In this document: positions 46,381-57,501 of the stretch, in pieces
How positions within the stretch are numbered: the stretch's first letter is position 1
How the letters are laid out: every line of letters begins with the position of its first letter
Origin: DAHUYF01 sp963789275
GTDB lineage: Bacteria; Pseudomonadota; Alphaproteobacteria; ATCC43930; CGMCC-115725
Direction of reading: 5' to 3'
Length of the DNA: 64,000 nucleotides
Assembly: GCA_963789275.1 (NCBI GenBank)
Contig: CAWBKF010000003.1
Span: 496,001 to 560,000 of the forward strand
Made by a program: the position numbers and the translations under genes
Notes under the pieces: model-generated
What the model saw: only the letters and a program-made list of their open reading frames with translations
Databases searched by the model: none
Told to the model about the DNA's origin: nothing

Positions 46381-46842
46381 TCACGCTTCGCTCAGCGCCT
46401 CAGCGTCCTTGGCCAAACGGCGGGCGAGCTCGGGCACAAGCCGCTTCGCCAGCTCGGCATGCGCCTTGCGCCAGATCGGGATCGCCGCCTCCAGCCGCCG
46501 CGCGCCGGTCTCGGTAAGCCAGACCGCGCGGCGGCGCAGATCGCTCTCGACCACCGCGATCTCGATCAGCCCCTCGCCCTCGAGCGTGCGCAAATTGCGC
46601 GACAGCGTCGACTGCTCCAGGCCGGTGCGGAGCGCGAGCGCGCCCAGCGTGTCATCGGAGGCGGCGGCGATCTGCGCCATCAGCCCCAGCTGCGCCACGG
46701 AGAGGCCGAGACCCGCCATCTCGCGATCGAGGAACTGGGTGATGCGCCGCGCGGCCAGCCGCGTGTTCCAGCCGGCGCAGGTCTCGACCAGCGTGCGGGC
46801 ATCCGCGCGCAGTGTCCTTCGCGGTTGCGTCGGGGCGCTCAT
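46381..46842 (-). CDS. MarR-family transcriptional regulator
   Basis: A 153-residue winged-helix regulator. The DNA-binding core includes LSVAQLGLMAQIAAAS, LALRTGLEQSTLSRNLRTLE and the wing GLIEIAVVESDLRRRAVWLT. ATG 46842 abuts the shared operator region with the divergent thioesterase gene, so it probably represses both. Ligand likely a small acid or acyl compound (family knowledge). Confidence 0.9.
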   Translation of the reverse strand: MSAPTQPRRTLRADARTLVETCAGWNTRLAARRITQFLDREMAGLGLSVAQLGLMAQIAAASDDTLGALALRTGLEQSTLSRNLRTLEGEGLIEIAVVESDLRRRAVWLTETGARRLEAAIPIWRKAHAELAKRLVPELARRLAKDAEALSEA

Positions 46843-46849
46843 AGATGTA

Positions 46850-46874
46850 TGTATCTACATCATATGCAGATACA
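46850..46874. promoter_or_regulatory. MarR-type operator
   Basis: TGTATCT (46850-46856) and AGATACA (46868-46874) form a perfect 7-bp inverted repeat in the 48-bp gap between marR and the thioesterase. An overlapping repeat GATGTA/TACATC lies at its left. The AT-rich composition contrasts with the flanking genes. Confidence 0.65.
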
Positions 46875-46890
46875 TTGAAAGGCCGTTTTC

Positions 46891-47376
46891 ATGCCTCCCG
46901 CCTCCGACATCAAATATGGCCTGCCCACCCCGGCCGAGATCGCCGGCAAGACCGGCAGGGAAATCCTTCAGGCGATCATCGACGGCGACCTGCCGCAGCC
47001 GCCGATCGCCGAGACCTTGTCATTCTGGCTCACCGAGGTCGGTGAGGGCTTTGCCGGCTTCGAGGGCGAGCCGGGCCGGCACCTGCTCAACCCGATGGGC
47101 GGCGTGCATGGCGGCTGGGCGCTGACCCTGATCGACAGCGCCGGCGGCTGCGCCGCGCAATCCCTGCTGCCGGCCGGATCGGTCTATGCCACGGTCGAGA
47201 CCAAAGCCAATTTCACCCGGCCGATCACGCCGGACACCGGCCGCGTCCGCGCCGAGGCGCGCGTGGTCGCCCGCGGCCGCCAGATCATCTCGACCGAGGC
47301 CAGGGTGCTGAGCGGCGACGGCAAGGTGCTGGCGCACGGCACCTCGACCCTGCTGGTGCAGGCCGGTGCCACGTAA
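46891..47376 (+). CDS. PaaI-type hotdog thioesterase
   Basis: A 161-residue hotdog-fold protein that hydrolyses acyl- or aryl-CoA. The active helix is LNPMGGVHGGWALTLIDSAG, followed by TVETKANFTRPITPDTGRVR and STLLVQAG. ATG 46891 follows GAAAGG. Divergent from and probably controlled by the MarR regulator. Substrate unknown. Confidence 0.87.
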   Translation: MPPASDIKYGLPTPAEIAGKTGREILQAIIDGDLPQPPIAETLSFWLTEVGEGFAGFEGEPGRHLLNPMGGVHGGWALTLIDSAGGCAAQSLLPAGSVYATVETKANFTRPITPDTGRVRAEARVVARGRQIISTEARVLSGDGKVLAHGTSTLLVQAGAT

Positions 47377-47382
47377 TCCCGC

Positions 47383-49620
47383 TCACAGGAAGCTGTAGGG
47401 ATCGACATCGACCTGGACGCGCACCGTGCCCGGCACCTTCACCTTGGCGAGCCATTCGCGCAGCACCGCCTGGATATGGACCGTGCGCTTGGTCTTAAGC
47501 AGGAAGCGGCGGCGGTGGCGGCCGCGGAGCACCGCGAGCGGCGCCGGCGCCGGTCCCAGTACCTCGACCCCCGGCATCTGCGGCTGGGCGCGGGCATAGG
47601 CGCGGGCGGCGAAATCGGCGCTGTCGTCGTCCGGCGCCGAGATGATCAGAGCGGCGAGCCGGCCGAAAGGCGGCCAGCCCTGGGCGCGGCGCGCCTCGGC
47701 CTCGGCCGCGAGGAAGCGGTCGCGATCATCGGCGATCAGCGCCCGCATCACCGGATGCTCCGGCATATAAGTCTGGAGATAGACGATGCCTGGCCGCTCG
47801 GCGCGGCCGGCGCGCCCCGCCACCTGGTGCAGCAGCTGAAAGGTGCGCTCGGCGGCGCGCAGATCGCCGCCATTGAGGCCGAGATCGGCATCGACCACGC
47901 CGACCAGGGTCAGCAGCGGGAAGTGATGCCCCTTGGCCACAACCTGCGTGCCGATGAGCACGTCGATCGCGTGGCTCGCCACCGCCTCCACCAGCTCGGC
48001 GGCGGCGCGCGGGCCGATCAGCGTGTCGCTCGCCATCACCGCGAGCCGCGCCTTGGGAAAGCGCAACGCCATCTCCTCGGCAAGACGCTCGACGCCGGGG
48101 CCGCAGGCGGCGAAGCTCGCGGCATCGCCGCAGCTCGGGCACAGCGGCGGCAGCGGCTCGGTGTGGCCGCAATGATGGCATTGCAGCCTGCCGTGGAAGC
48201 GGTGCTCGACCAGCCAGGCGGTGCAGTTCGGGCATTGCAGCCGGAAGCCGCAGCTGCGGCACAAGGTCAGCGGCGCATAGCCGCGCCGGTTCAGGAACAG
48301 CATCGCCTGCTCGCCCGCCGCCAGCGTCTCGGTGAGCGCGGCGATCAGCGGCGGCGAGAGAAAACGCTGCCGCTCCGGCTTGGCGCGGCGCATATCGATG
48401 ACGCGGATTTCCGGCAGTCCCGCCGTGCCGTGGCGCGCCGGCAGATGCAGGCGCTGATAGCGGTGCTGCTCGACATTGATCGTGGTCTCGAGCGAAGGCG
48501 TCGCCGAGACCAGCACGATCGGCAGCTTGGTCAGCGAAGCGCGCACCACCGCCATGTCGCGCGCGTGATAGATGACGCCGTCTTCCTGTTTGAAGGAGGC
48601 GTCCTGTTCCTCGTCGACGATGATCAGGCCGAGATCGGGAAACGGCAGGAACAGCGCCGAGCGCGCCCCCACCACCACCGGCACCGTGCCCTCGGCAACG
48701 CCGCGCCAGGTGTCGCGCCGCTCGGCATGGCCGAGATCGCTGTGCCATTGCGCGGGCTCGGCGCCGAAGCGCTCGGCATAGCGCTTCAGCCATTGGCCGC
48801 TGAGCGCGATCTCGGGCAGCAGCACCAGCACCTGCCTGCCGCGCTCGAGCGCGGCGGCGATGGCGGCGAAATAGACCTCGGTCTTGCCCGAGCCGGTGAC
48901 GCCGTCGAGCAGCGTCGTGGTGAAGCCGCCTTCTCTCACCTTGGCGACGAGATCCTCGGCCGCGGCTTCTTGCGCCGAGGAAAGATGCGCCGCCGGGCGA
49001 TGCCAATCCGGCATCGCGCGTGGCACCCGGCTCGGCAGCGCCACCGTCTCGACGAGGCCGAGACCGGCCAGCGCGCGCACCACGCCGACGCTGCAGCCGG
49101 CGCGGCGCGCGAGGTCGGCGGCGGGTGATGGCGGCCCCTCGGCAAGCGCCTGCAGCACGCGCTTGCGCGTCGGCGTCAGCGCCTGCGCTTGCGCGAGCGC
49201 GGCATGGCCGCGCGGGGTCAGCGCATAGCCGGTGATCGCCCGCCCCGGATAGAGCGCGTCGGAGACGCTCATCGCCATGCGCAGCACCGCACCCGGCGGC
49301 GCCACGGTATAGGCCGCCACCCAGTCGATCAGGCGGCGCAGCGCCTCCGGCATCGGCGGCGCATCGAGCCGCTCGACGATCCGCCTCAGCTTCGCGGCAT
49401 CGACCTCGCCGGTCGCCTCGCCCCAAACGACGCCGAGCAGCTCATTCTTGCCCAGGGGCGCGGCGACGAAATCGCCGGGTTTCAGCGCCAATTCCGGCGG
49501 TGCGAGATAGTCATAGGCGCCGGCCAATGGCAGGGGCAGCAGCACGCGAGCGCGCGGCTCGTCGCGCGCGGCAGCCGCGTTCTCAACGGCCGCGCGAGAA
49601 CTGGCGTGGCGCTCTGGCAT
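47383..49620 (-). CDS. priA: Primosomal replication restart helicase PriA
   Basis: Superfamily 2 helicase that reloads DnaB at stalled forks, 745 residues. The N-terminal DNA-binding part (LPLPLAGAYDYLAPPELALK) is followed by Walker A DGVTGSGKTEVYFAAI, DEEQDASFKQEDG, and the zinc region LCRSCGFRLQCPNCTAW, CHHCGHTEPLPPLCPSCG, then motifs V and VI (GTQVVAKGHHFPLL, QVAGRAGRAERPG). Complete. It ends 7 bp after the convergent thioesterase. Confidence 0.97.
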   Translation of the reverse strand: MPERHASSRAAVENAAAARDEPRARVLLPLPLAGAYDYLAPPELALKPGDFVAAPLGKNELLGVVWGEATGEVDAAKLRRIVERLDAPPMPEALRRLIDWVAAYTVAPPGAVLRMAMSVSDALYPGRAITGYALTPRGHAALAQAQALTPTRKRVLQALAEGPPSPAADLARRAGCSVGVVRALAGLGLVETVALPSRVPRAMPDWHRPAAHLSSAQEAAAEDLVAKVREGGFTTTLLDGVTGSGKTEVYFAAIAAALERGRQVLVLLPEIALSGQWLKRYAERFGAEPAQWHSDLGHAERRDTWRGVAEGTVPVVVGARSALFLPFPDLGLIIVDEEQDASFKQEDGVIYHARDMAVVRASLTKLPIVLVSATPSLETTINVEQHRYQRLHLPARHGTAGLPEIRVIDMRRAKPERQRFLSPPLIAALTETLAAGEQAMLFLNRRGYAPLTLCRSCGFRLQCPNCTAWLVEHRFHGRLQCHHCGHTEPLPPLCPSCGDAASFAACGPGVERLAEEMALRFPKARLAVMASDTLIGPRAAAELVEAVASHAIDVLIGTQVVAKGHHFPLLTLVGVVDADLGLNGGDLRAAERTFQLLHQVAGRAGRAERPGIVYLQTYMPEHPVMRALIADDRDRFLAAEAEARRAQGWPPFGRLAALIISAPDDDSADFAARAYARAQPQMPGVEVLGPAPAPLAVLRGRHRRRFLLKTKRTVHIQAVLREWLAKVKVPGTVRVQVDVDPYSFL

Positions 49621-49690
49621 GGGTTACACTCTTAGTCCGAAAGCGATCTGCGTGCCAGCCGCGGCGAATGGGAAAGGGGATTCGACCGGC

Positions 49691-50371
49691 ATGAAGTTCT
49701 TCATCGACACTGCCGATCTCGCGGAGATCCGTGACCTCGCCGCGACGGGGCTGGTCGACGGCGTCACCACCAACCCGTCGCTGGTGGCGAAGACCGGGCG
49801 CGATTTCCTCGACGTGGTGCGCGAGATTTGCGCCGTGGTGCCGGGGCCGGTGAGCGCCGAGGTGACGGCGACCGATCATGCGACGATGCTCGCCGAAGGC
49901 CACAAGCTTGCCAAGCTCGCGCGCAACGTCACGGTGAAGGTGCCGCTGACCCCCGACGGGCTTAAGACCTGTCGCGTGCTGGCCAATGAAGGCACCATGG
50001 TTAACGTCACCTTGTGCTTCTCGGCGGCGCAGGCGCTGCTCGCGGCGAAAGCCGGCGCCAGCTTCATTTCGCCATTCGTCGGCCGCCTCGACGATGTCGG
50101 CTCCGACGGCATGGCGCTCATCCGCGACATCGTCGAGATTTACCGCAACTATCCCGGCCTCAAGACCGAGGTGCTGGTCGCCTCCATTCGCCATCCTATC
50201 CATGTCATCACCGCGGCGAAGCTCGGCGCGCATGTCGGGACCTTGCCGCCCAGCGTGTTGCGCCAGATGTTCCAGCATCCGCTCACCGACAAGGGCCTTG
50301 CCGCCTTCCTCGCCGATTGGGCCAAGACCGGCCAGTCGATCCTCGGCGAGACCAAGGCGGCGGCGGAATAG
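49691..50371 (+). CDS. tal: Transaldolase (FSA-like short form)
   Basis: Pentose-phosphate pathway enzyme of 226 residues, the short subfamily that includes fructose-6-phosphate aldolase. Start MKFFIDTADLAEIRDLAATG, GVTTNPSLVAKTG, Schiff-base Lys in NVTVKVPLTPDGLK, FISPFVGRLDDVG and HVITAAKLGAHVGT. ATG 49691 follows AAAGGGGA. Diverges from priA. Confidence 0.94.
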   Translation: MKFFIDTADLAEIRDLAATGLVDGVTTNPSLVAKTGRDFLDVVREICAVVPGPVSAEVTATDHATMLAEGHKLAKLARNVTVKVPLTPDGLKTCRVLANEGTMVNVTLCFSAAQALLAAKAGASFISPFVGRLDDVGSDGMALIRDIVEIYRNYPGLKTEVLVASIRHPIHVITAAKLGAHVGTLPPSVLRQMFQHPLTDKGLAAFLADWAKTGQSILGETKAAAE

Positions 50372-50384
50372 AAAGGGGCAGGCT

Positions 50385-51129
50385 TTGGATCGTCCCAAGG
50401 ATAAGACGACCCCTGCCGATCCCGCCCGGCCGGCGCTTCCCGCCCGCGGCGCCGTCGGCGCCGCCGAGGTCGCAGCCTATCTGCGCCAGCATCCCGATTT
50501 CCTCGTCGAGCATGCGGAGCTGCTGCAGATCCTGACGCCGCCGAGCCAGCAGCGCGGCGAGCGCGTCGTCGACATGCAGCAATTCATGCTGCAGCATCAA
50601 CGCGCCGAGATCGCGCGGCTGAAAAGCCAGCATCGCGCGCTGGTCGGCACCAGCCGCGCCAATCTCGCGAGCCAGGCGCGGGTCCACGCCGCCGTGCTGG
50701 CGCTGCTCGCCGCCAGCAGCTTCGAGCAGCTCATCCAGATCGTCACCACCGATCTCGCCGTCCTGCTCGACGCCGATGTCGTGACCATCGCCGTCGAATC
50801 CTCCGGGACCGCAGCGGCCGCGCCTCAATCACCAAGGCGTGCAGATCCTCGATCCCGGCACGGTCGACGCGGTGCTCGGCGTCGATCGCGACGTGGTGCT
50901 GGCGAGCGACGCCGATGGCGATCCCATGCTGTTCGGCGACGGCGCCGGGCTGGTGCGCTCGGCGGCGCTGCTGCGCCTCTCGGTGAGCGCGGCGGCACCG
51001 GCGGGGCTGCTCTGCATCGGCATGCGCCGGCCCGGCAAGTTCCATGGCGGCCAGGGCACCGAGCTGCTGGGCTTCCTCGCCCGCGCGCTCGGCATCACCA
51101 TCGCCGCCTGGCTCGACCTTCCGGCGTGA
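50385..51129 (+). CDS. DUF484 family protein, one frameshift
   Basis: GAF-like protein of about 247 residues, a conserved neighbour of xerC. Features: VAAYLRQHPDFLVEHAELLQ, a coiled coil (FMLQHQRAEIARLKSQHRAL) and a GAF core (DLAVLLDADVVTIAVESSG; GLLCIGMRRPGKFHGGQGTE). TTG 50385 follows GAAAGGGG. Near 50820 removing one base gives AARLNHQGVQILDPG. Its TGA overlaps the xerC GTG. Confidence 0.86.
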
Positions 51130-52093
51130 GGCCGCGGCGCGGCCCCGCGCCGGTGCCGCTCGCCCGCTTTGCCGCAACCCCTGAGCTTGCCGAGGCGATC
51201 GAGCGCTGGCAACGCTGGCTCGGCGATGAGCGCCGCGCCTCGCCGCATACGCTCGCGGCCTATGGCCTCGACCTCGCGGCGTTCCTCGATTTCCTGGTCG
51301 AGGCATCGCGGCGCGCTGCCCGGCCTCGCCGAGCTCGATGCGCTGAACCCGGCCGATTTCCGCGCATATCTCGCCGCCCGCGCGGGCGACGCCCTGCAGC
51401 GCAGCTCAACCGCGCGCGCGCTTTCCGTGCTGCGCGGATTCTTCCGCTTTCTTGACCGGCGCGGCCTCGTGCGCAACGCCGCGCTCACCGCGGTGCGGAC
51501 GCCGAAGCTGCCGCGCTCGGTGCCGAAGGCGCTCTCCGCCGAAGATGCCGCTTCGGTGCTGGATGGCGCGGAAGAGGCGCGCGCGCCCTGGATCGGCAAG
51601 CGCGATGTGGCGCTCCTGACCTTGCTCTATGGCTGCGGCCTCAGGCTCGGCGAGGCGCTGGGATTGACGCGGCGCGAGGCACCGCTGGCGCCGGGGACGC
51701 TGACCGTCACCGGCAAGGGCAGCAAGACACGCCAAGTGCCGGTGCTGCCGGCGGTTGCCGAGGCGGTCACGGACTATCATCGCCCATTGCCCCTATCGCC
51801 TCGCTCCCGACGACGCGCTCTTTCTCGGCGTCCGCGGCGGCCCGCTGCATCCGCGGCTGGTGCAGCAGAAGATGCAGGAGCTGCGCGCACAGCTCGGCCT
51901 CCCCGAGAAGGCGACGCCGCATGCGCTGCGCCATAGCTTCGCCACCCATCTGCTGGCCGGCGGCGGCGATCTCCGCGCCATCCAGGAGCTGCTGGGACAT
52001 GCCAGTTTGACCACGACGCAGCGCTACACCGCCATCGACGCCGCCCGCCTCATCGCCGTCTACGACAAGGCGCATCCGCGCGCGAAGAGCTGA
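51126..52093 (+). CDS. xerC: Tyrosine recombinase XerC, two frameshifts
   Basis: Resolves chromosome dimers at dif. About 321 residues once single insertions near 51302 (gives FLVEHRGALPGLAELD) and 51778 (gives DYIAHCPYRLAPDDALFLG) are removed. SAM-like N-domain ERRASPHTLAAYGLDLAAFL; catalytic Arg in YGCGLRLGEALGL, HALRHSFATHLL, LLGHASLTTTQRYT with the Tyr. GTG 51126 overlaps DUF484. Confidence 0.93.
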
Positions 52094-52120
52094 GGACGAA
52101 ATTTCCGGAGGCCCGCCGCA

Positions 52121-52885
52121 ATGTCCTCATCCACGACCGACCCGGCGCAGAAATTCGACCCCGCCCGCGCCGGCGAGTATGAAAAGCAAAGCCGCATCGC
52201 GCTCGCCGGCTATGACGCTTGCCACGAGCTCGCCGCCTGCATGCTCGCCGCCGCGCTCGGCAGCGGCGGCGCGGCGCAGATCCTGGTGGCCGGCGCCGGC
52301 GGCGGCGCGCAGGAGATCGTCACCGCCGGCGCGCTGGAGCCCGGATGGCGCTTCACCGCCGTCGACCCGTCGCAGCCGATGATGGATCTTGCCGTCGCGC
52401 GGCTGCAGCAGAGCGGCCTCCTCGCGCGCACCGAGTTGCATCTGGGACATGTCGACGACCTGCCGCCGGAGCGGCGCTTTGACGCCGCGACACTGATCGG
52501 CGTGCTGCATCATCTGCCGGGCGACGACGCCAAGCGCGCAATCCTGCGCGCGCTGGCGGCGCGCCTGAAGCCTGGCGCGCCGCTGATCCTGGCGTGCAGT
52601 CGCCACGCCTATGCCAGCCAGAAGCTGCTCCTCGCGGCCTGGGGCGAACGCTGGCGCATGCAGGGCGCGGCGCCGGACGAGGTCAAGGCCAAGCTCGGCA
52701 AGATCCTGCAGGGCGCCGACCCGCCGAGTTCCGACGCGGCGGTCGCGGCGCTGCTGGCGCAAACCGGCTTCGAGCCGCCGATCGGGTTCTTCTCGAGCCT
52801 GTTCTGGGGCGCCTGGCTGGCCCGCCGGGCGACCGGCGAGGTCGCGCGCGACCGGCGCCTCGGGCCCGGGCGGCAGCAGTGGTAG
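52121..52885 (+). CDS. Class I SAM-dependent methyltransferase
   Basis: A 254-residue methyltransferase. SAM site ILVAGAGGGAQEIVTAG, then FTAVDPSQPMMDLAVARL and a motif IV-like FDAATLIGVLHHLPGDDAK. The C-terminal part ends in FFSSLFWGAWLARR. Substrate unknown. It starts 27 bp after xerC; RBS GGAGG. Confidence 0.87.
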   Translation: MSSSTTDPAQKFDPARAGEYEKQSRIALAGYDACHELAACMLAAALGSGGAAQILVAGAGGGAQEIVTAGALEPGWRFTAVDPSQPMMDLAVARLQQSGLLARTELHLGHVDDLPPERRFDAATLIGVLHHLPGDDAKRAILRALAARLKPGAPLILACSRHAYASQKLLLAAWGERWRMQGAAPDEVKAKLGKILQGADPPSSDAAVAALLAQTGFEPPIGFFSSLFWGAWLARRATGEVARDRRLGPGRQQW

Positions 52886-52911
52886 CATGCCTCGGATCCG
52901 GGGAGATCATC

Positions 52912-53268
52912 ATGGCCAATCTGAACAGCCGCGGTTTTCTCGATCGCTGGCAGATCGTGCAACGGGCCACCATTCCGACCGCCGATTGCGAGCACTGGCA
53001 GGTCGGCGAGGTCGACTGGCACCGGCACCGCCATGCCTTCGCCGGCGGCGGCTATTCCTTCGCCGTCGAGATTCACCGCCTCGCCTGCAGCCGTCCCGGC
53101 AAATCATCATGGTCGCTGATGGTCGTGGTCGAGCATTGGTGGGGCGCCGACAAGGAGGCGCTGAAGATGTCGAGCTGGGCCCGCCTACTCGCAGGCAGCA
53201 GCGCCGCGATCTTCACCTGGGTCAGGGATCACGAGGCGGTGCGCCGTGCCATGGGCCGGCCGGTTTGA
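52912..53268 (+). CDS. Hypothetical protein
   Basis: A 118-residue protein rich in Trp and His: FLDRWQIVQRATIPTADCEH, VGEVDWHRHRHAFAGGGYSF and MVVVEHWWGADKEALKMSSW. ATG 52912 follows GGGGAGA. The His/Trp content could suit a metal- or ligand-binding role, but I recognise no family. Closely follows the methyltransferase (26 bp), so likely co-transcribed. Confidence 0.68.
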   Translation: MANLNSRGFLDRWQIVQRATIPTADCEHWQVGEVDWHRHRHAFAGGGYSFAVEIHRLACSRPGKSSWSLMVVVEHWWGADKEALKMSSWARLLAGSSAAIFTWVRDHEAVRRAMGRPV

Positions 53269-53279
53269 CGAGGCCGGAC

Positions 53280-53465
53280 CTATTGGCCGCGGCTCGGGCC
53301 TTTCGGCGTGCTCTGCACCGGATGAGCCGTCTTGCGTACCGGCTTCTTCACGTCCCGCGTGACGGCGCGGCCATGAGAGGTTTCGTCCTTATGCGCGGCA
53401 TGCTCGTGATCGTCGTGTCCGAAGTGCTCCGCTTGCCGTGGCGGACCTTTGCGATTGCGCGCCAT
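53280..53465 (-). CDS. Small basic His-rich hypothetical protein
   Basis: A 61-residue, highly charged, probably disordered protein (RQAEHFGHDDHEHAAHKDET) with a clear ribosome site AGGAG before ATG 53465. No membrane part. Function unknown; His clusters may bind metals. Confidence 0.6.
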   Translation of the reverse strand: MARNRKGPPRQAEHFGHDDHEHAAHKDETSHGRAVTRDVKKPVRKTAHPVQSTPKGPSRGQ

Positions 53466-53539
53466 GAATTCTCCTGAGTCAAAGCCACGTGGAGTGGAGC
53501 ATAGAGTGCCGTTAGCGGTGGCGCCACCACGGCAACGAG

Positions 53540-54802
53540 CTAGAGCCGCCTTATCGCCGCGAACGCCGCAGCCGAGCCCGCGCCCATGGTGAGGAAGGCG
53601 AGGCCCCAGGCGAGCCGCGAGCCCTCGCCGCCGGCGAGGTCGAGGACGAGCCCTACCGCGAGCGGGCCGACGAAGCCGCTGCCGAAGCCCAGGATGGAAT
53701 GGACGGCGAGCGTGGCGCCGCGCTGGCCCGGCGCCGCGGTCGCCACCGCGCCGCCGGTGAGTGCCGCGCTATCGCCCATGATGACCATGTGATAGGCGAG
53801 GCACAGCGTCGCGACGACGGCCACCGGCGCGCCGGCGCTGAACCCGGTCACCACCGCCATCGCCACCGAGAGCAGCATGATGCGGCCGATGATGCGGCGC
53901 CGGTCGGAGCGGGTCGCGAGCTCGGCGCCGTAGATGCTGGCGGCGGTGCTGACCAGCACGATCCCCGTGGTGAGCCAGCTCGCCTTGGCGATGCCGGCAT
54001 CGTCGCCGGCAAAGCGCGCCGCCTGGACGAGGAAGGCGACGAGCCAGGACCGCAGCGCGAACAGCTCCCAGGTATGGCCGCTATAGCCGAGGATGAAGCC
54101 CATGGCCGGCCGGTTGCGGAACACCGGGCGGAAGTCGAGCGCGCGCCGGTCCGCGGCCTCGCGAACCATCTCCGCCGCGCTCGCCTTGCGCACCAGCAGC
54201 AGCACCAGGACGAAGCCCAGCGCCGCGCCCGCCGCCGCCGCGGCGAAGGCGCCGCGCCAGCCGAGCCAGGCGGCGGCCTCGCCGGTGAAGGCGAAGGAGA
54301 AGGCGGTGCCGAGGCTGAACCCGCCGGTATAATAGGCGACGTAGCGGCCCTGGCGCTTGCCGCCGACGCGGTCGGTGAGCAGCTTCAGCCCCGGCATGTA
54401 GCCGCCGGCGAGCCCGACCCCGGCCAGCGCGCGCAGCGCCAGCGCCGACCAGAAGCCTTGGGCCAAGAGCGCGTAGCCGAGCGAGGCGGCGGCGGCGATG
54501 ACGAAGGAGAGCAGATAGATGCGGCGGGGATCGATCCGGTCGGTCGAGCCGACCAGCAGCGGCACCGCCGCGACATAGCCCGCGAAGAAGATGCCGCTGA
54601 TCCAGCCGGCATCGGTGTTGCTCAGAGCCCATTCGCTCTGGAAGTCCGGCAGCAGCGCTGAGAAGCTGGAGGAGCCCAGCATGCCCAGCACCGAGGTGAG
54701 GCAGAGCAGCGCCACCAGCGCGCCGGGCGAGTCCAGAAGCGACCCGCCCTCGGCCGCTTCGTGCAGGAGAGGATCGCGATGCGGAGGGGAGTCTTGCGCC
54801 AC
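53540..54802 (-). CDS. MFS transporter
   Basis: A 420-residue, 12-span major facilitator protein. Features: VALLCLTSVLGMLGSSSFSA, the A-motif region STDRIDPRRIYLLSF, ALAGVGLAGGYMPGLKLLTD and GYSGHTWELFALRSWLVAFL. The start is uncertain: GTG 54802 is 2 bp after the lpdA stop and lacks a well-spaced ribosome site. Probably read through from the TCA operon. Substrate unknown. Confidence 0.85.
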   Translation of the reverse strand: MAQDSPPHRDPLLHEAAEGGSLLDSPGALVALLCLTSVLGMLGSSSFSALLPDFQSEWALSNTDAGWISGIFFAGYVAAVPLLVGSTDRIDPRRIYLLSFVIAAAASLGYALLAQGFWSALALRALAGVGLAGGYMPGLKLLTDRVGGKRQGRYVAYYTGGFSLGTAFSFAFTGEAAAWLGWRGAFAAAAAGAALGFVLVLLLVRKASAAEMVREAADRRALDFRPVFRNRPAMGFILGYSGHTWELFALRSWLVAFLVQAARFAGDDAGIAKASWLTTGIVLVSTAASIYGAELATRSDRRRIIGRIMLLSVAMAVVTGFSAGAPVAVVATLCLAYHMVIMGDSAALTGGAVATAAPGQRGATLAVHSILGFGSGFVGPLAVGLVLDLAGGEGSRLAWGLAFLTMGAGSAAAFAAIRRL

Positions 54803-54804
54803 TC

Positions 54805-56214
<1,410 letters not shown>

Positions 56215-56239
56215 GGCGCATTCCTTCTCGGCGGGAAGC

Positions 56240-57470
56240 TCAGACCTCGAGCAGCATGCGCTCGGGGTTCTCGATGCACTCCTTGACGCGCACCAGGAAG
56301 GTCACGGCCTCGCGGCCGTCGACGATGCGGTGGTCGTAGGAGAGGGCGAGATACATCATCGGCCTCACCTCGATCTTGTCGCCCACCGCCATCGGCCGCT
56401 TCTGGATCTTGTGCATGCCGAGAATGCCGGATTGCGGCGTGTTGAGGATCGGCGTCGACATCAGCGAGCCGTAGATGCCGCCATTGGAGATGGTGAAGGT
56501 GCCGCCCGACAGCTCGTCGAGGGTGAGCTTGCCGTCGCGCGCGCGATGGCCGAAATCGCCGATCTTCTTTTCGATCTCGGCGAAATGCAGCTGGTCGGCA
56601 TCGCGCACCACCGGCACGACAAGTCCCTGCTCGGTGCCGACGGCGACGCCGATGTCGTAATGGTTCTTGTAGATGATCTCCTCGCCGTCGATCTCGGCAT
56701 TGACCGCCGGGATCTCTTTCAGCCCGACGATGCAGGCCTTGACGAAGAGCGACATGAAGCCGAGCTTCACGCCGTACTTCTTCTCGAAGGTGTCGCGGTA
56801 GCGCTCGCGCAGCGCCATCACCTCGCCCATATCCACCTCGTTGAAGGTGGTGAGCATGGCGGCGTTGTTCTGCGCCTCCTTGAGCCGCTCGGCGATGCGG
56901 CGCCGGAGCCGCGTCATCCGCACGCGCTCCTCGCGCGCGCCCGGCGCGGCCGTGGCGCGGCAGGCACCGGCGCCGGCTTGGCCGCCGGCGCGCCGGGCGC
57001 TGCTCCACGGCGGCGAGCACATCGCCCTTGGTCAGCCGGCCATCCTTGCCCGAGGCCGCGATCGTGGTGGGATCGAGCTTGCTCTCCTCGACCAGCTTGC
57101 GCACCGCCGGACCCGAGCGGTCGAGCACCGCAGCGGCGCTCGCCGACGCCGCGGCGGCAGCGGCCGTCCGGGTCTCGCCCGGCACCGGTGCCGCGGCGAC
57201 GACCGGCTTGGCGGTGGGAGCGGTTTTCACCGCGCCCTCGCCGATGCGGCCGAGCAGCGCGCCGACCGCGACGTTGGCGCCTTCGGCGACCGCGATCTCG
57301 GCGAGCGTGCCGGCGGCCGGCGCGTTCACCTCGAGCGTCACCTTGTCGGTCTCGAGCTCGACCAGCGGATCGTCCATGGCGACGGCGTCGCCGACTTTCT
57401 TGAGCCACCGCGCCACGGTCGCCTCGGTCACGGACTCGCCCAGCGCAGGCACTTTGATCTCGGTCGCCAT
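56240..57470 (-). CDS. sucB: 2-oxoglutarate dehydrogenase E2, indel in the linker
   Basis: Dihydrolipoyl succinyltransferase, about 409 residues. Lipoyl domain TEIKVPALGESVTEATVA with the modified Lys in VELETDKVTLEVNAP; E3-binding part GPAVRKLVEESKLDPTTI; catalytic core from RMTRLRRRIAERLKEAQNN to SYDHRIVDGREAVTFLV with the His. The frame changes within the Ala/Pro linker (about 56930-57000). One insertion or two deletions explain it; two deletions leave the natural linker APGAPAAKPAPVPAAPRP. Confidence 0.94.
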
Positions 57471-57501
57471 CCCCTCGTCCCCGCTTCTCGGCTCGAAATG
57501 T